Part shown: piece after piece, positions 20,975-33,729 of the stretch
Layout: each line of letters opens with the position of its first letter
Numbering within the stretch: the first letter of the stretch is position 1
Source: Oegoconia quadripuncta
Taxonomy: Eukaryota; Arthropoda; Insecta; Lepidoptera; Autostichidae
DNA length: 64,000 bases
Direction of reading: 5' to 3'
Assembly (NCBI GenBank): GCA_949316235.1
Contig: OX438743.1
Span: forward strand, 37,851,242 to 37,915,241
Notes under the pieces: generated by a model
The model's database searches: none
What the model saw: only the letters and a program-made list of their open reading frames with translations
Told to the model about the DNA's origin: nothing
Translations under genes and position numbers: made by a program

Positions 20975-22160
20975 TGACCAAACCTACATACCTACACTCG
21001 AAAAACATTACACTCCTTTTTGGGCAGTCGGGTAAGAAATCTACAGTTGAACAAACTCTATAATAAGCTGAGAATATGTCACAAAGCATTAATAGACTGT
21101 GCAAGTATTTGTAGTAGAACAGTTTCAGAATCATGGGTTGTACACACGACCGCATGATGACGTCTTGACATGAACACTTCCAGTAAGCGGGTCTCGTGGT
21201 GTTCTAAATGTTCGATAGCTTATACTAGTAGTGTTACGGTCATCGTGCTGTCGACTATACCTAGTAAGCAAACTAAAGGAATTTTTTATTTCTAAAACAT
21301 TTTTAACAAAATACTTCTTATTTTTCTTACGTTACCTACCTATTAAACTTAACTCATCAGTAATTATTCAGAATTATTCAAACCTTGTTAAAAAGCGCGG
21401 GAAGGCCAAAATGGTGTCAATTCACTTTAAGTTCTAATTTCAAATGTTTACCTTTTTTCTTTTATTGTGGCCTTCAAATCGAAGAGATAATATATTTTTT
21501 GAAATTAGAATTTTCCCTATCTTTTCCGTGTGTACTTACTTCCCAGAGTTCGTTCCTCATTAACGACACTATCGAACGGTATAATAATACAGTATGTGTG
21601 CTTTTTTCAAAATCAACGGGTACGATTCCTGGCTAGAAATATTGATTTTTCAAAAATCCAATGAAGTCGTTTTTGTTTTCATCAAAATGGGGCCGAGACT
21701 CGCCTTTAAGTACTTTTCGCTATTCGTCATAATTTCGGATTGGTTATGCACACACACTTGAAAAATTCACTCTGTATAGGTGTGTGCCGTTTGGGATCAT
21801 CGCCAAGTTCTCCGGTTGTTGTGAGTTCAATTGTAATCACTGATGTGTAGATATTGTTTCACTATTTCACAGATGAATTAAATTATGTATTACATGGCAT
21901 CGACTTTATCTATAACAGGCATATACTTATATATTATTGCGTATGAACCGGGTCGTTGAAACAATCAAAATGGTACCACTTCATTGGTGTTAAAACGGGA
22001 ATTTGGAACCATTGGAAACTCAGTCACATACTGATTTCGGTCGTGGACTGTCATATCAAAGGCTGTTTGATGTTGTAAAAAATTCATCACTTATCACAGA
22101 AAAGTGACTAAAACTTCAAACTTTAAGCATTTATTTCAACGTAAGATACATGATATCATT
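20975..22160. other. No gene seen; common dispersed motif at 20998-21045
   Basis: The motif AAACATTACACTCC followed by GGGCAGTCGGGTAAG recurs near 46210 and, inverted, near 49875. Short frames at 21231-21636 have no recognisable content. Confidence 0.45.
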
Positions 22161-22184
22161 TATTGAATGTCAATTTAAATCTAT

Positions 22185-22325
22185 TGGAAATAAAAATAGG
22201 GCTCAAGCATTTTTCGGTCATTCAGTATGTCCAAGCTTACCGCCGCTTCAGAAAGGGAAATCATCTGTGGGAAAAGAAGCGGCGCAAGAAGGGTCCACAG
22301 GATCATTTTTCTTTTCTTTTCTTTA
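22185..22325 (+). repeat. Possible LINE fragment
   Basis: Translation gives YRRFRKGNHLWEKKRRKKG, a pattern I associate with fragments next to LINE 3' ends in moths. An AAC/AAT-rich low-complexity stretch follows to 22400. Confidence 0.35.
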
Positions 22326-22424
22326 TCTATAACAACAATAAAAACAACAATATAAAAATAAAAAAACAATTTATCGATAACAACAACAACATAACAATAA
22401 AAAACATGCAAGTATCTTTTTAAA

Positions 22425-23230
22425 ATGTTTAAGAAACATTTAATCTATTTTTTGCGCCTGCTGTCTCACTTTTCCCTTGTAAAGTAAAATTTGAAGTAAT
22501 TTCATCGTAGTTTCACTCATTATCTTAGACTGAGAAACGATAGAAATGTATTTTTAAATTTTATTTTTAATTATCAGAATGTGAACTTCTATAGGTGAAT
22601 CAACGAACAGTGCAACCAAAGAGATTTTATCATGACTGCATACTCACAAAATTCGAACAGTCTTTTTCATCGAACTGTCGTCTGCGAGTAGAGGCAAATA
22701 GGTGCAGACCCATCAATCTCATAGCGAAATAGTATTGCCATCCCTCGAAATAATTGAACGTGGTTTGATGTAGATTATTATTTTAGCGGACGTTGATGCA
22801 CACCCCTTTTGGTATTGTTTTGTGTTTGTTTACTTTTTGCCCGAGGCTACGTACGGGTTTAATTGAACCTTTTAATTGACATAGAGTTGAAAGTTCATCA
22901 ACTGCATGCAGTCGCATAAATCATTTTTATGTCTCTGAACAATATTGCAGCAAAATGAAGGAACGTTGGAGTAGCAAAATTAAATAACGCATAACACATT
23001 CGTATTTCAGTGGTATACAGGAGTGTATGTAATGTATGAATGTAATGTAACACAGCACCCGTCGTTTTTCGTCGGGGGTTAAAACTAGTGGTTTGAACAA
23101 GATAATCTATAACCTTCACATTTAACAAAATTATGTACCTACTTATCACACGGGGTGTCATGTGTTCGCTGGGTGTTGGCCGAGTATCATAAGCATAATA
23201 CTTCCAGTGTTGTGAGATTGACGAATGATT
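22425..23230. other. No gene seen
   Basis: A 151-codon minus frame (22898-23353) runs into family D and has no protein-like motif, so I do not annotate it as a gene. Confidence 0.5.
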
Positions 23231-23235
23231 GCTTA

Positions 23236-23497
23236 CATATGTATCTACATAAATAAAGCCACGACCTTTATCCCAAATGGGGTGGTCAAAGATATTCCAA
23301 ACAATAGCGTTTTTGTGTTCCAAACATAAAAAGATTAATGATTGAAACAACATCCACGGTTCACCTTAAGAAATATACAGAAATGCACACGTGACAGGGG
23401 GTGAGCCCATCGCTGTTGAAACGTGCAAATCTATAGATGTTTTTGGTGGAAAATCCCTTAGTCGCCTTTTACGTTATCCATGGGAAGAGATGGGTTA
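23236..23497 (-). repeat. Family D copy
   Basis: Reverse-oriented, long copy from the TTTATCCCAAATGGGGTGG end to the TTAGTCGCCTTTTACG start. Confidence 0.65.
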
Positions 23498-23499
23498 GT

Positions 23500-24250
23500 T
23501 CTATTCTATTTGAGTGCCGAAACGACACAGCACACGAATGATTGAATTGCATTATTAAATGATTAAGTATGGGTACGTATATTTTTGTTTAATGTAACTG
23601 TTTACATTAAGTAACCAGACGGTGCATCTGGATAAATAAATAAATCACGTATTAGGTATGTAACATGTGTGCATCACTGAACTGTTCTTGTATGTACTAT
23701 GTATTCTCATTATCTACAATAATTACTAATTACACAACAGCTGCTGCAGCTCCCGTGAAGTGACATGTGCGGCGCGCTGTTTAGTTCCTGCGAACCATGA
23801 CACGAAATTGCATTTAGGAGTAATAAGCACTAAGGGGTTACGTTTCTAGACGAACACCTAAATAACATTTTCATGTTAATTTCAATATTTTTGCAGCTTA
23901 TTAATAAACTAGACAACTATTTTTATTGATGTGTCTTACTGATTGTGCTGTCGACTGTACATAACAGTCCTGTGACTGACTGGTAAGTGTAATGATATGT
24001 CATAAATAAACTTTACCTATTCAAAAATGCTTGTAATGTGGTCACCTTATATTGACAACCTTCTTTGAGCAATTGAATTTCATTGTCGCCAGCAATTTCC
24101 TTTGAAAATCGTTGACATTTGTTAGAAAAATACTTAGGTGCAGAAATATTTTATTCAGAATTTGACTGTATAGCATAGAGTACCACAGCCCTCACGGGGC
24201 AGACGTGTGGAGGTCCACGTTGTGCCTGTATAGACATAGACAGTACACAC
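23500..24250. other. No gene seen
   Basis: AT-rich with a short GC-richer patch near 23740-23790; nothing I can name. Confidence 0.5.
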
Positions 24251-24255
24251 ATCAT

Positions 24256-24518
24256 AAAATAAATAATAAATAAATATCCTTAGACATACACACAGCGCCA
24301 TCTAGTTCCACAGTAAGCATCTATAGGCTTGTGTTGTGTATACCAGATGGTTGATATACTACATAAATACATTATTTTTTTTTGTAAATAAATACTTATT
24401 ATAAATGAAAACATCCATAACTCGGGTACACATGTCCGTATTCATCACACAAACATATGCCCCTAGCGGGATTCGAACCCGCGACCATTTGGGTATAGTG
24501 GTTAGAGTTTCTAACCAT
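24256..24518 (-). mobile_element. SINE B copy
   Basis: Reverse-oriented; 3' tail, body (GCGCCATCTAGTTCCACAG) and B box (GGTTCGAATCCCGC on the minus strand). The head is rearranged: GGTATAGTGGTTAGAG appears on the plus strand next to it where the minus-strand A box is expected. Confidence 0.8.
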
Positions 24519-24699
24519 ATCATTGCCTAATTTAAAAATAAAAGACAAAAGCGCGCCACGATGAAAAGGTTGCGATTTTCTATGTTGTTTTGCATAAATT
24601 TATGTGATTTTTAAAATATAATTGCAATAATGAACTCTATAAACTGGTTTAATTTATTCGCATTGTTTGAGTAAAGCACTTTACACGTATGGCCCGCAA

Positions 24700-24960
24700 T
24701 AACTGCACCGCTGGCCACATTAAAATGCCCTCGAGCATAGCTACGCTGTAGGGTTTCAAGCTTGGTCATCATTGCAGCCCTTGCGTTCCGCTACAACCTA
24801 TGCTGAGTTGGAGACCTTTTTGACTCCACCTTGCGACACCGACAATTAGATGGCAAACACAATGTTATTTTTTGCATGTGTCTCGACTGTGTAATATTTG
24901 TACCTGATTGTTTGTGTCATGAGATGGGTTTAAATAAATCTTTCTTTCTTTCTTACTATA
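24700..24960 (+). repeat. LINE 3' end with (CTTT)n tail
   Basis: A moderately GC-rich stretch ends GTCATGAGATGGGTTTAAAT, AAAT and (CTTT)n, the usual look of a CR1/Jockey-type LINE 3' UTR. No intact frame remains. Confidence 0.5.
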
Positions 24961-24964
24961 AAGG

Positions 24965-26070
24965 CCACGACCCTCGGTCTTGGTTTTTCCTTCTAACTCG
25001 TCCGTCAAGGGCTGCAATGCTGCCCGCGCTGTGGTAGCCTAGAACTGCGCTGATGATGGTCGAAATGGAATCAAACGTAAAATCAGTGACAGAATGGAGT
25101 GACATTTACATTATTCAATAACTTTTAATATCAATCAATTGAATATTTAAATAAAATCGACTAAAACTACATGTACCGATGTTTTGTTTTAATGAAAGCG
25201 TATTAAATGACTTTTATTACAGACGTCCTAACAATATAAATATCTATACAATTATTATTCTCCCAAAGCCATTATCGATAGTCAATCATACAATACCTCC
25301 ACTATATCATTGTATACGTATATATACGTACGTATGTATATGTATTTATGACAACAAACGATATTTCGGGTTTCTCTGTGACAATGAGTCACATTTATCT
25401 CAATACTTTATTGCTTTTCCACAATGTATAAATAAGGCGTTAACTACAATATAGATCATCATGGACCCTGTTAAAAACAATATAATAGTTTAACACCTAC
25501 ATATTTATATACCTTTATGCTGGTACTTTAAGATCCCTATTCGAAACCTCTGAATGTTCGAGCATTTTGTGTCAACTAAACGCAACAATGCATTTTATAT
25601 TCAAGAGAGGACATTTCATTGATCTTTTATTGCATTTGCGTTAGGGGAAATAAAATCACAAGTTTAGGAAAGAAATGAACTGAAAAGAGAAAGGGTTGAC
25701 TTGCGGCGTACGCGCTGGGAATGGTTAATGCGGACGGGATAGATGTTGATTTGCTAAATCGCTCTGAGCATACAAATGGGCAGTTTGTTTTTAGAAATTG
25801 GAATTGTTAAAATATATTGACTTACCTTTAAATAGGCCTATCTGTGTACTATCGCACATACAGTTTTTTTACCATGCAATATCATTATTATAACAATCGC
25901 TACTTTACATTGTGTTGTCTCGCACATACCACTCTGGCTTCAGTATCAGCGCTGTAGCATTGTACTTACTGCTGAAGCACAAGCTGAGTGGACGCCATTT
26001 GAGATGTCGTTTCGCTTTTTATTATACCCATCTTATTTTCAATCAATAACTTGTAAGATTATCTCAATAA
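24965..26070. other. No gene seen
   Basis: A 91-codon plus frame at 25179-25454 has no recognisable motif. Confidence 0.5.
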
Positions 26071-26073
26071 AGG

Positions 26074-26308
26074 TATCCTATCATATCCTATCCTACCCTA
26101 CCCTACCCTACCCTACCATATCCTATCCTATCCCATCCTATCCTATCCTATCCTATCCAATCCTATCCCATCCTATCCTATCCTATCCTATCCCATCCTA
26201 TCCTACCCAATCCTATCCTATTCTATTCTATCCTATCCTATCCTATCATATCCTATCCTATTCTATCATATCCTATCCTATTCTATCCTATCCTATTCTA
26301 TTCTATCG
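26074..26308. repeat. Pentanucleotide satellite array
   Basis: About 235 bp of 5-bp units, mainly TATCC with TACCC, CATCC and TTCTA variants. Variants cluster, which fits slippage. The unit is not the TTAGG telomere repeat of insects. A 104-codon frame across it is a by-product of the repeat. Confidence 0.95.
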
Positions 26309-26309
26309 A

Positions 26310-27150
26310 CACCTTTAAATCTGATAAAAATAACTGAACCGCCAAAATGGACAAAAGAACTGACGTCAGTAAAGTTCCATTTTGTATCTCCGGAGTGTAT
26401 CATTAGGTCTGAACCAAATTATATGGGACCAATCTGGTGGTAAACTCTATCTTTGTTACTCAGGACGAAACGGAAAAGATACCTATCAATGGAAGACGAT
26501 TGGCACAACAGGTTGTTTCTGTGTGTAATTTGCAATGTATTTGTAAATCAAATGTGACTTACATGAGTAAGTCTGATCTAATGATCTAAATTGTAGTTTA
26601 AGTCCGCTCCTAGGCGTGACTATGCGCTGCTGCAGCTCGAAAGCCTGAGTCGCACCGACAGGGTCCAACTTCCTACGACGTGTTGCGACACCCGCGACAG
26701 CCCTTTATATGTCCCGCCTGCATCATACCATCGCTGCACAGAATGTGGTAGACTACATACAGCTGAAGACGAAGTACCTTGTGAGGGTGGATTCCCTGGG
26801 ATTCCAGCCACTATATCCTAAAACCTTTGTGGCTCGAATAACCTGGACCCCTTCATAAAGGAACTTCTGGCCGAAAGGCGTCGTTTTCCGGAGGTTTCGT
26901 ACTGAAAAATAGTACGTCAGACAGCACAACGATCCGTGCCAAACTATTAAAATAAGATATTATTATTATGTATGTTAGTCTATGCGGTATGTAATTAGGT
27001 TTCTTCGCTGCTTCAAGACTTATGGCAGCAGGGCAAGTACAGCAAATAAAGCTAATATTACTTGTTAATTACTTTTAATAATTCTTAAAATAAAAAGAGT
27101 ACAGAAGTTATCAAGTGGACGTACGGTAAGCTCGAGAGGGAATACCTCAG
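26310..27150. other. No gene seen
   Basis: A GC-richer part near 26600-26960 gives no recognisable protein on either strand. It may be an old repeat. Confidence 0.45.
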
Positions 27151-27156
27151 CCACTA

Positions 27157-27265
<109 letters not shown>

Positions 27266-27720
27266 AATCTTAGTTGCCTGAAAAAAAAAAATTTATTATT
27301 ATTATTAACATAATGTGCAAAGCCCTAACTACTCTCAATGGCACTAGAGCCTCTCGTTACAAAATCATTTTCCCGCTAAATAAACAAATTATCGAATATA
27401 TGATTTTCACGACTGATACACGAGTGCTGCAGTTATTTCAGAACATATATAAATGCAATAGAACATTTATTACCTCTGGCTATTTTACACACAGCTGTTT
27501 TAATAATTATTATTTTCCCTTTCTATCTCTATTTACAGTGAACATGTTTAATTGAATTTATAAGCCATAAATAAACTACAGAAATCGTGCAACAAACGAG
27601 AGACAAAAGACAGAATTGCAATAATTTATTGATTTTGTAAGTAAATGATTTTTTAAAGAGTGCAGCAGATCTACCCAAATAAGATATTTACCGACGGTTA
27701 CCCCGACGCAAAAAGATCGG

Positions 27721-27895
27721 TATGTATGTATGTCTGTGGCATTGTTTTTTTGTGATTGCGAGGTAGTTCTTAGCCATGTTTGATCGAAATCGGTTAAGTC
27801 GTTTCGATGCTATTTATAGCTTTTAATTGGTTTGGATCAATTATTTGGATGATGTATCAATTAGTTCTTTCAGGGGTTCTCCAAATTTACAATGT
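27721..27895 (+). repeat. Dispersed repeat family G, copy 1
   Basis: Shares the order TTGCGAGGTAGTTCTTA, GGTTAAGTCGTTTCGA, a GGATGA or GGATCA block and a GGGGTTCTCC-type end with 50985-51170. Non-coding. Confidence 0.5.
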
Positions 27896-27928
27896 ATCAT
27901 TATATTTCATTTAATACAATACAAACAC

Positions 27929-28150
27929 AATACAAATACTCTTTATTGCGCAAAATAATTTACAATAATTTTTGATGATAACAATAGAACACAATCTGAC
28001 ATTAACAAATTTTAATACAATACAATACAAATACTCTTTATTGCGCAAAATAATTTACAACAATTTTTGATGATAACAATAGAATACAATTATTCGGTCT
28101 TATCTCTAAAAGCGATCTCTTCCAGACAAACCACAGCCATGGGACATTTG
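27929..28150 (-). repeat. Duplicated retroposon 3' tail
   Basis: Two direct copies, 95 bp apart, of AATACAAATACTCTTTATTG and the following sequence. On the minus strand this reads CAATAAAGAGTATTTGTATT, a retroposon polyadenylation end. The second copy continues into a block (AAAGCGATCTCTTCCAGAC) also seen near 36520. Confidence 0.7.
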
Positions 28151-28154
28151 TAGG

Positions 28155-29215
28155 TAGAGAAACAGGTAGGGTGCACGATACTACCAACTAAAGAAATAAT
28201 TATAGATAAGTATGCATAAATATAATAATAATATCATATTAATAGACTTATTTAATAATATAAATATATATGTATAAATAGTTATATTAATAGTTGTTAT
28301 TGCTCTATCATGAAACCTTATTTTAAAGCCTTATAATAAAAGTGCCATAGGACTATATCAATTCTGTGCCATAGGTATAACATACAATATTAAAAAGTCT
28401 CTAAACGGTCCACTAGACAAAAGCGAATTACGCATGTATATTGTATACACTTGACAATACATTTGCAGATATTGTGAAATACTTTCAAAGTGGACAGGGC
28501 GTCGCATTGCCCTCTGTACGCATTACATATCTACCTAGGTAGAAACAACAGGGGTAAACCTACAAAGTCCTTCATCAGTGGGGAGTTCGAGATTACCAGG
28601 GTTGCCGCACGTAAAATTTTATTTAAATTAGGAATAAAAATTAATTTCACATTAATAACAGATATGATACGGATCTATATTGTAATTTCGCTATAAAGCG
28701 TTTGACCTTGATTTTCGGCATTGCTTTTTGCTTATGGCCACTTTTCTGCTCAGCTGTGACAATTTTCAGTTCAATTTCGTTATATTTTGTCGCCCGGACT
28801 TTTTTGTTCCTCGTATGTGTTGTTGCAAAGAATGCCATACATTCCATCCTTGCGGACAAAATTGTCTGATCTAGATTTATTTGTCCGACCTACAAAAAAA
28901 TCGTCTTTCGCGCTTAAAAACCGATTTAGTGCGAGTGGGACTCGCGCATTGAGAGTTAATGGTTGACCGTAATATAAATGAATTAAAGGTCGGGATGGAC
29001 ATCCTATACAGCGCTTGCACGTACGTGGTCTCCACTCAGGGACTTTAATGTCCCACCGGCCATCAGTTAGAGCTATGTGCCATCCGCTAAGCTAAGCCCG
29101 TGACTTTTGTTCTTTCACGGATTTCTTTATTCCTGATTCGATCTCATATTGAAACGCCAAGCATCACCCTCTCCATAGCTCGCTCACTGACCCTGAGCAT
29201 TTCTTATGAAGCCCA
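28155..29215. other. No gene seen
   Basis: Short frames near 28490-28860 have no recognisable content. Confidence 0.5.
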
Positions 29216-29216
29216 T

Positions 29217-29300
29217 TGTAACAAACCATATCATCATATTCGCCGAAAGACGTCCACTGCTGGACAAAGACTACCCCAAAGATCTCCACCAAACAAACTA
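29217..29300 (-). repeat. RTE-type LINE 3' end fragment
   Basis: On the minus strand it reads GATCTTTGGGGTAGTC then GTCCAGCAGTGGACGTC, the common end of RTE LINE copies in insects. Confidence 0.55.
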
Positions 29301-29304
29301 ATTA

Positions 29305-29955
29305 TAGTTTTTTTTAGATATTTTAAAATACCACACTGGTAACCCTACGGTCTACGAAACGAGAACCGAAGTACCTATGGTGAACGGGACAATCACGAAA
29401 TGCTTTTATTTTTCCAGCCCTCCACGTTTATTGCCTCATCAGCGGTGGTTATGGGCCGGAGAGTTGCATTTTCCGCACTCACTTTGCGATTTATTTGGTG
29501 TTAGATATGTTTGGTATACAATATACATGCCAAGAGTGGTCAGTAACGTAAATCAGATACTGTGTCTCGACTTACTCTTATACGTTGAGGGTTTCGAGTG
29601 AGCTCCTACACGACTCATCCTTGTGAGTTGACTCATCGGTTGTGATCAAATCACACAAGTCTAGTTTGACCCCTTTGTACATAAAAAATTAGGTCGATTT
29701 CGACGTATTATAATTTTTAATTTAAACTTATTTTTTAAAATAAATACGTATCGATAACATTGACATACAAATGAACAAGCTTTGATTTTGTTGCAGTTCC
29801 TCTTAAAGGAAGACTGCTTTTTGAACACCGGGTGGCTTAATATATTAATGCTTACACCGGATTTGATTCGATGCGGGCCCGGCATCACCATATAGGTTTG
29901 AAAATAATAGGTAAGATAATTGGTAAACTGATCTACTGAAACACTATGAGTATGA
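29305..29955. other. No gene seen
   Basis: No supported feature. Confidence 0.5.
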
Positions 29956-29960
29956 GTATG

Positions 29961-30198
29961 GGTTGGTGGTAGGGCATTTTAAATGTCCGCCTGGCTAGCT
30001 ACCACCATCTTATCTAAATCTGACGCCAAACAGCAATGTTAATAGCATTGTTGTGTTCCGGTTGTCAGAGATAAGATAGCCAGTCCCCCAAATGTGTTGG
30101 GGTTTCCGGGTCAGTACGCTTCCATCTTCGACCTCATCTTCACTTAACATCAGGTGTGATTGAGGTCAAGTACAAACCCGTCGTGAATAAAAAAAAAA
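29961..30198 (+). mobile_element. SINE C, 5'-truncated
   Basis: Begins inside the body at GGTTGGTGGTAGGGC and runs to the normal 3' end and an A-run. The tRNA-like head is missing. Confidence 0.85.
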
Positions 30199-30540
30199 TG
30201 AAACACTATGATTAGGTACCTTGATAAGATGGTGATTTTGAGTAACAGTAGCCCCACGTTCACATGGTCCAAGGTTCGAAGCCCGGCCTGGCAGCTCACT
30301 TCACCATGACTTCGGGCCCTTCGATAGTAACACTGTAGCAGACTTAACATGCGAATGTGGAGTAATAACGGTGCGTAAATTCGTAGGTGGAAACGGCGAA
30401 GACTACCAGCAATGTGAGGAGTCAGGTAATCGACGGTATGCGATGACGGTCAATCATAGACAGGCTTTAAAATGGCAGCCAGCTCAGAGATGCAGAAGAT
30501 GTGTAAATAGTGGGTAGAAAATAAAAATAGAATAAACTTA

Positions 30541-30887
30541 GGCCCGTATTAATAAACCAATCTCAATACAAGTCTTGAGGCTGTATCACCTGAGATGCGT
30601 CTTAAGAAGTTGACGCTATCTCAAGCTCCGTACTTACGTAATAATAAACCAATCTTGAGGTCTACTCAGCTGAGATCACTTCTCAAGTATGCGCCGCTGC
30701 GGCGAGTGAATGATAAGTCTTGAGTTTCGTTTATTAATACGTGAAACTCGGCGCACCTCTCAAGTGAGTACTGCTTGAGTGTGCACGTGCTTTTCAGGTC
30801 TCAAGTTAGGTTTATTAATCAACACGTTTACTTGAGACCGATCTCAAGACTGTTCTCAATCTTGAGAATGGTTTATTAATACGGGCC
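30541..30887. mobile_element. PIF/Harbinger-like MITE
   Basis: Exact 19-bp terminal inverted repeats, GGCCCGTATTAATAAACCA (30541-30559) and its inverse (30869-30887), are flanked by TTA on both sides. A 3-bp TTA/TWA duplication and GGCC-type ends are the PIF/Harbinger signature. The 347-bp interior repeats AATAAACCAATCTTGAGG-like and CTCAAG blocks in both orientations and does not code for protein. Confidence 0.9.
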
Positions 30888-30889
30888 TT

Positions 30890-31415
30890 AGAGGCGTTAA
30901 CACTCCAAACGAGTAGAACTACCTCCTAGAAGAAATGTTCAGTATCCTTTATGTTTATTTTTTTAACATACGGGAAATAAAGCTTTTAGGAGTCAAGAGA
31001 AATACACCTTGCAATCTTGTAGTAAGTCTACGCTTAGGTTACAGATACGGCTAGCTATTTGTAACAAAAACAAGTGCAGGGAACCCTTAAGAGTAAGGTA
31101 TGGGGTCGTAAAATTCGACATATACTCGTAAACTATTGTGCGCTTTTATGATTCATCTGTAATGTTTACCGAGCCCTCGTGGAGTGGAGGATGTACAGAC
31201 GCGCGCAAAAAGGCGCCAAAAAATTTTTCATTCAATTTTCCTGAGCATCCCGCGTCCGCTGGGATTCCATTTTGTTTGTTTGTTAATTTTTATAATACCG
31301 CGTTGACATCTCAGACAGAATTCTGTTGACATCTGTCTGCTAAATTAAGTATTACGCGTAAATTTATCCTGTTAGTGTAGAATTACATTCGTGAAATCTA
31401 ACCTAGCGTTACGAC
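30890..31415. other. No gene seen
   Basis: No supported feature. Confidence 0.5.
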
Positions 31416-31419
31416 TCTT

Positions 31420-31575
31420 AAATGGGGTGGTCAGTCATCAGCCATGTATGTAATATTCCAAATATTACAAGTTTAAGACTTGTTACAACATCAATGGTAC
31501 ACCTTTCGATGTATTCAGAAATGACAGAATAGACAGTGGGTGAGCTCATGGCAGTTGTAGCCCAGGGAAAATACG
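31420..31575 (-). repeat. Family D fragment
   Basis: Reverse-oriented piece starting at AAATGGGGTGGTCAG and continuing to GTGAGCTCATGGCAGTTG, matching the middle of family D. Confidence 0.55.
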
Positions 31576-31579
31576 GTTT

Positions 31580-32530
31580 GACCTCGGAGAAAAAGTGTTG
31601 TAAATGTAGTAACAATTCCTAAAAATTAAGCATTTGTAAGAGACGCATGTACTAAGTAAATAACTAAATAATCTAAAGTTGAAAGCTGTGTTTCTTTAAA
31701 AAAAATGCTGAATTGATGGGTATTTCTTTAAATTCAAAACATTTAGGGAAATTATCGTTACGAAATATTAGTTCTCATTTTTATTTCTTAAGCAATGCAG
31801 CTCGACGACATTTTCAGCTAAACACATGCATGCCTAACTAATAACAGGCTTAGTTTTATATCCATCAATAAGTTAAATGTGTTTAACAAAAATCTACCCA
31901 ATTAAATATCAGTTAGTATATATTGTTATTAATATACAATTTAAAAATAGGGTTTTCTGAAAAAATCTAGACTAAGCGCTAATTTTTTTAAGGTTTAATT
32001 ATTCAAAATTACATCTCTAACATATCTCTATAAGATAGCAATTATATAAGTCGGTTCTGAATTATGTCTAGCTAAGCTTTACCGTATTTTCCCTGGGCTA
32101 TTGTATCGTGAAAGAGATACGTCTGTATGTATTCTTCTTTATGTATGTTCACCGATATTTTCGTCAATTGTTAATGAGATTTGATTACTGTTTTTTGTAT
32201 GATTGGGTTTGTCAACAAGGTAGTGCCATATAAATTTGGTTAAATACACTTCGGATATAGTGGAACCTTACTGAAGTCAGTTGTTTTCCCAATTTTTTGT
32301 GGTTCAATTATTTCAGGTTCTATTCTTATTACAATACAATACAAATACTCCTCATTGCATAACAATACGTTCCGGAAATTACACATACACTTGTTTTAGT
32401 TCATCGATAGTTGACGCAACCCATGTTTATGTATTGTCTGTTTAGTCTCGTAAAGTACGAGTTAAGTTACCTACCTTTTATACATTTATCATCTTTTTGT
32501 ATTTAATGAGGTTTCCGCCATGTAATATTG
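31580..32530. other. No gene seen; short retroposon tail near 32330
   Basis: AT-rich sequence. At 32330-32370 a copy of the AATACAATACAAATACTCC retroposon end is present in reverse orientation. Confidence 0.45.
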
Positions 32531-32536
32531 AATAGA

Positions 32537-32685
32537 CGTAGTCATCTCTTCCCGTGGTTATCGTAAAAGGTGACTAAATGACTTAACACCAAAAACATCT
32601 CAGACATGCTTGTTTTAACGACTGTGGGTTCACTTATGCATTTCTGTATATTTCAGAAGGTGAATCGTGAATGTTGTCTCAACAT
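32537..32685 (+). repeat. Family D, 3'-truncated
   Basis: Begins CATCTCTTCCCGTGG and ends after the TTCTGTATATTTCAGAAGG part of the body. Confidence 0.6.
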
Positions 32686-32689
32686 AACA

Positions 32690-33550
32690 CAATATTACGA
32701 ACACCCAAATATAGTGAAGATTTGAATGTATGTCAGTTAATAAATCATAAAATAAATACGTCCTCATCTGTGACAATCCTGTATCTACAACATAGGTTAA
32801 CTATTAAGTTAACCTACATTAGTAGGGCGTGGATACCTATGGAGTTAATTAGGTATCTCCTATTTATGTGAACATTTAAGTTTGGTGTTAATAAAGTTAT
32901 CTTAAATTTTTTTTCTTACCATTAATTCTTAGTTTTAAGTAACTTTTTGTTACTATCTTCTGTGTGACTAAAAACGTATGCGTCATCTGGGATTATCCTG
33001 AATCTGGTGACTATATGCTCTGCCCTCTATCTTGAATCATAATACTTAAGAAGTCAATAACTTCGCATTAAGAGGGAGTGCAAGAAAGGGTAGCTCACTA
33101 AATATTCGTACTGACTTTGGGTACATGCACTTTACCATTGCTCGCTTTGCAATAAGTGATTGTTACCTGATATAAAAACTAATTGAACTCCCAAAAATTG
33201 GCAAAATAACTGACTTCAGTAAGGTTTCCAATCTTCGGAGTATGTCTTCAGGTTTAAAGTAAAATTTGGATTTTTTACCTTAAAATGTATCATACAACAC
33301 TATGGGGGCCAAGATGAATCTAACTACACTTTGCACTTCAAAATCAGTCAAGCCGCTTAGGCTACGAGGAGTAAGAAACCTACCGGGTATATAGTCAGGT
33401 AAAAAATTAAACATCGATTACCTCCTCCTTTTTGGAAGTCGGTTAAAAACATAAACAAAAATGATTCGAGAAAGTATTTTCAACTTTACGTAGCAGTGCT
33501 GCTGATATCTGCCGTCAAAATTTTACAAGTTTAATAAAATAATAGGTGTA
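32690..33550. other. No gene seen
   Basis: Contains one CCTCCTCCTTTTTGGAAGTC repeat motif at 33421. Otherwise nothing I can name. Confidence 0.45.
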
Positions 33551-33555
33551 TGAAT

Positions 33556-33728
33556 AAATGACGGGTAAATCTTTGTGTGATGAATACGAACATTTATTCC
33601 GGAGTCATGGATGTCTATATAAATATTTATGTATGTTTATCCGTTATCAAGTATCCATAGTACAAGCTTTGCTTAGTTTGGTACTAGATTGGTGTAAGTG
33701 TCCGAAATATTTAATATTAATATATTAA
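33556..33728 (+). mobile_element. SINE A with head deleted
   Basis: The body and tail are present, but the tRNA-like head is reduced to a few bases before GGGTAAATC, so both Pol III boxes are missing. Confidence 0.75.
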
Positions 33729-33729
33729 T

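Noticed and set aside
22898..23353. 151-codon minus-strand frame as a gene
   Set aside because: It overlaps dispersed repeat family D, has no protein-like motif and a composition expected by chance in AT-rich DNA.
26074..26308. Possible telomeric repeat
   Set aside because: The insect telomere unit is TTAGG (CCTAA on the other strand). The array here is TATCC/TACCC, a different unit.
26004..26318. 104-codon frame
   Set aside because: It is the translation of the pentanucleotide array.
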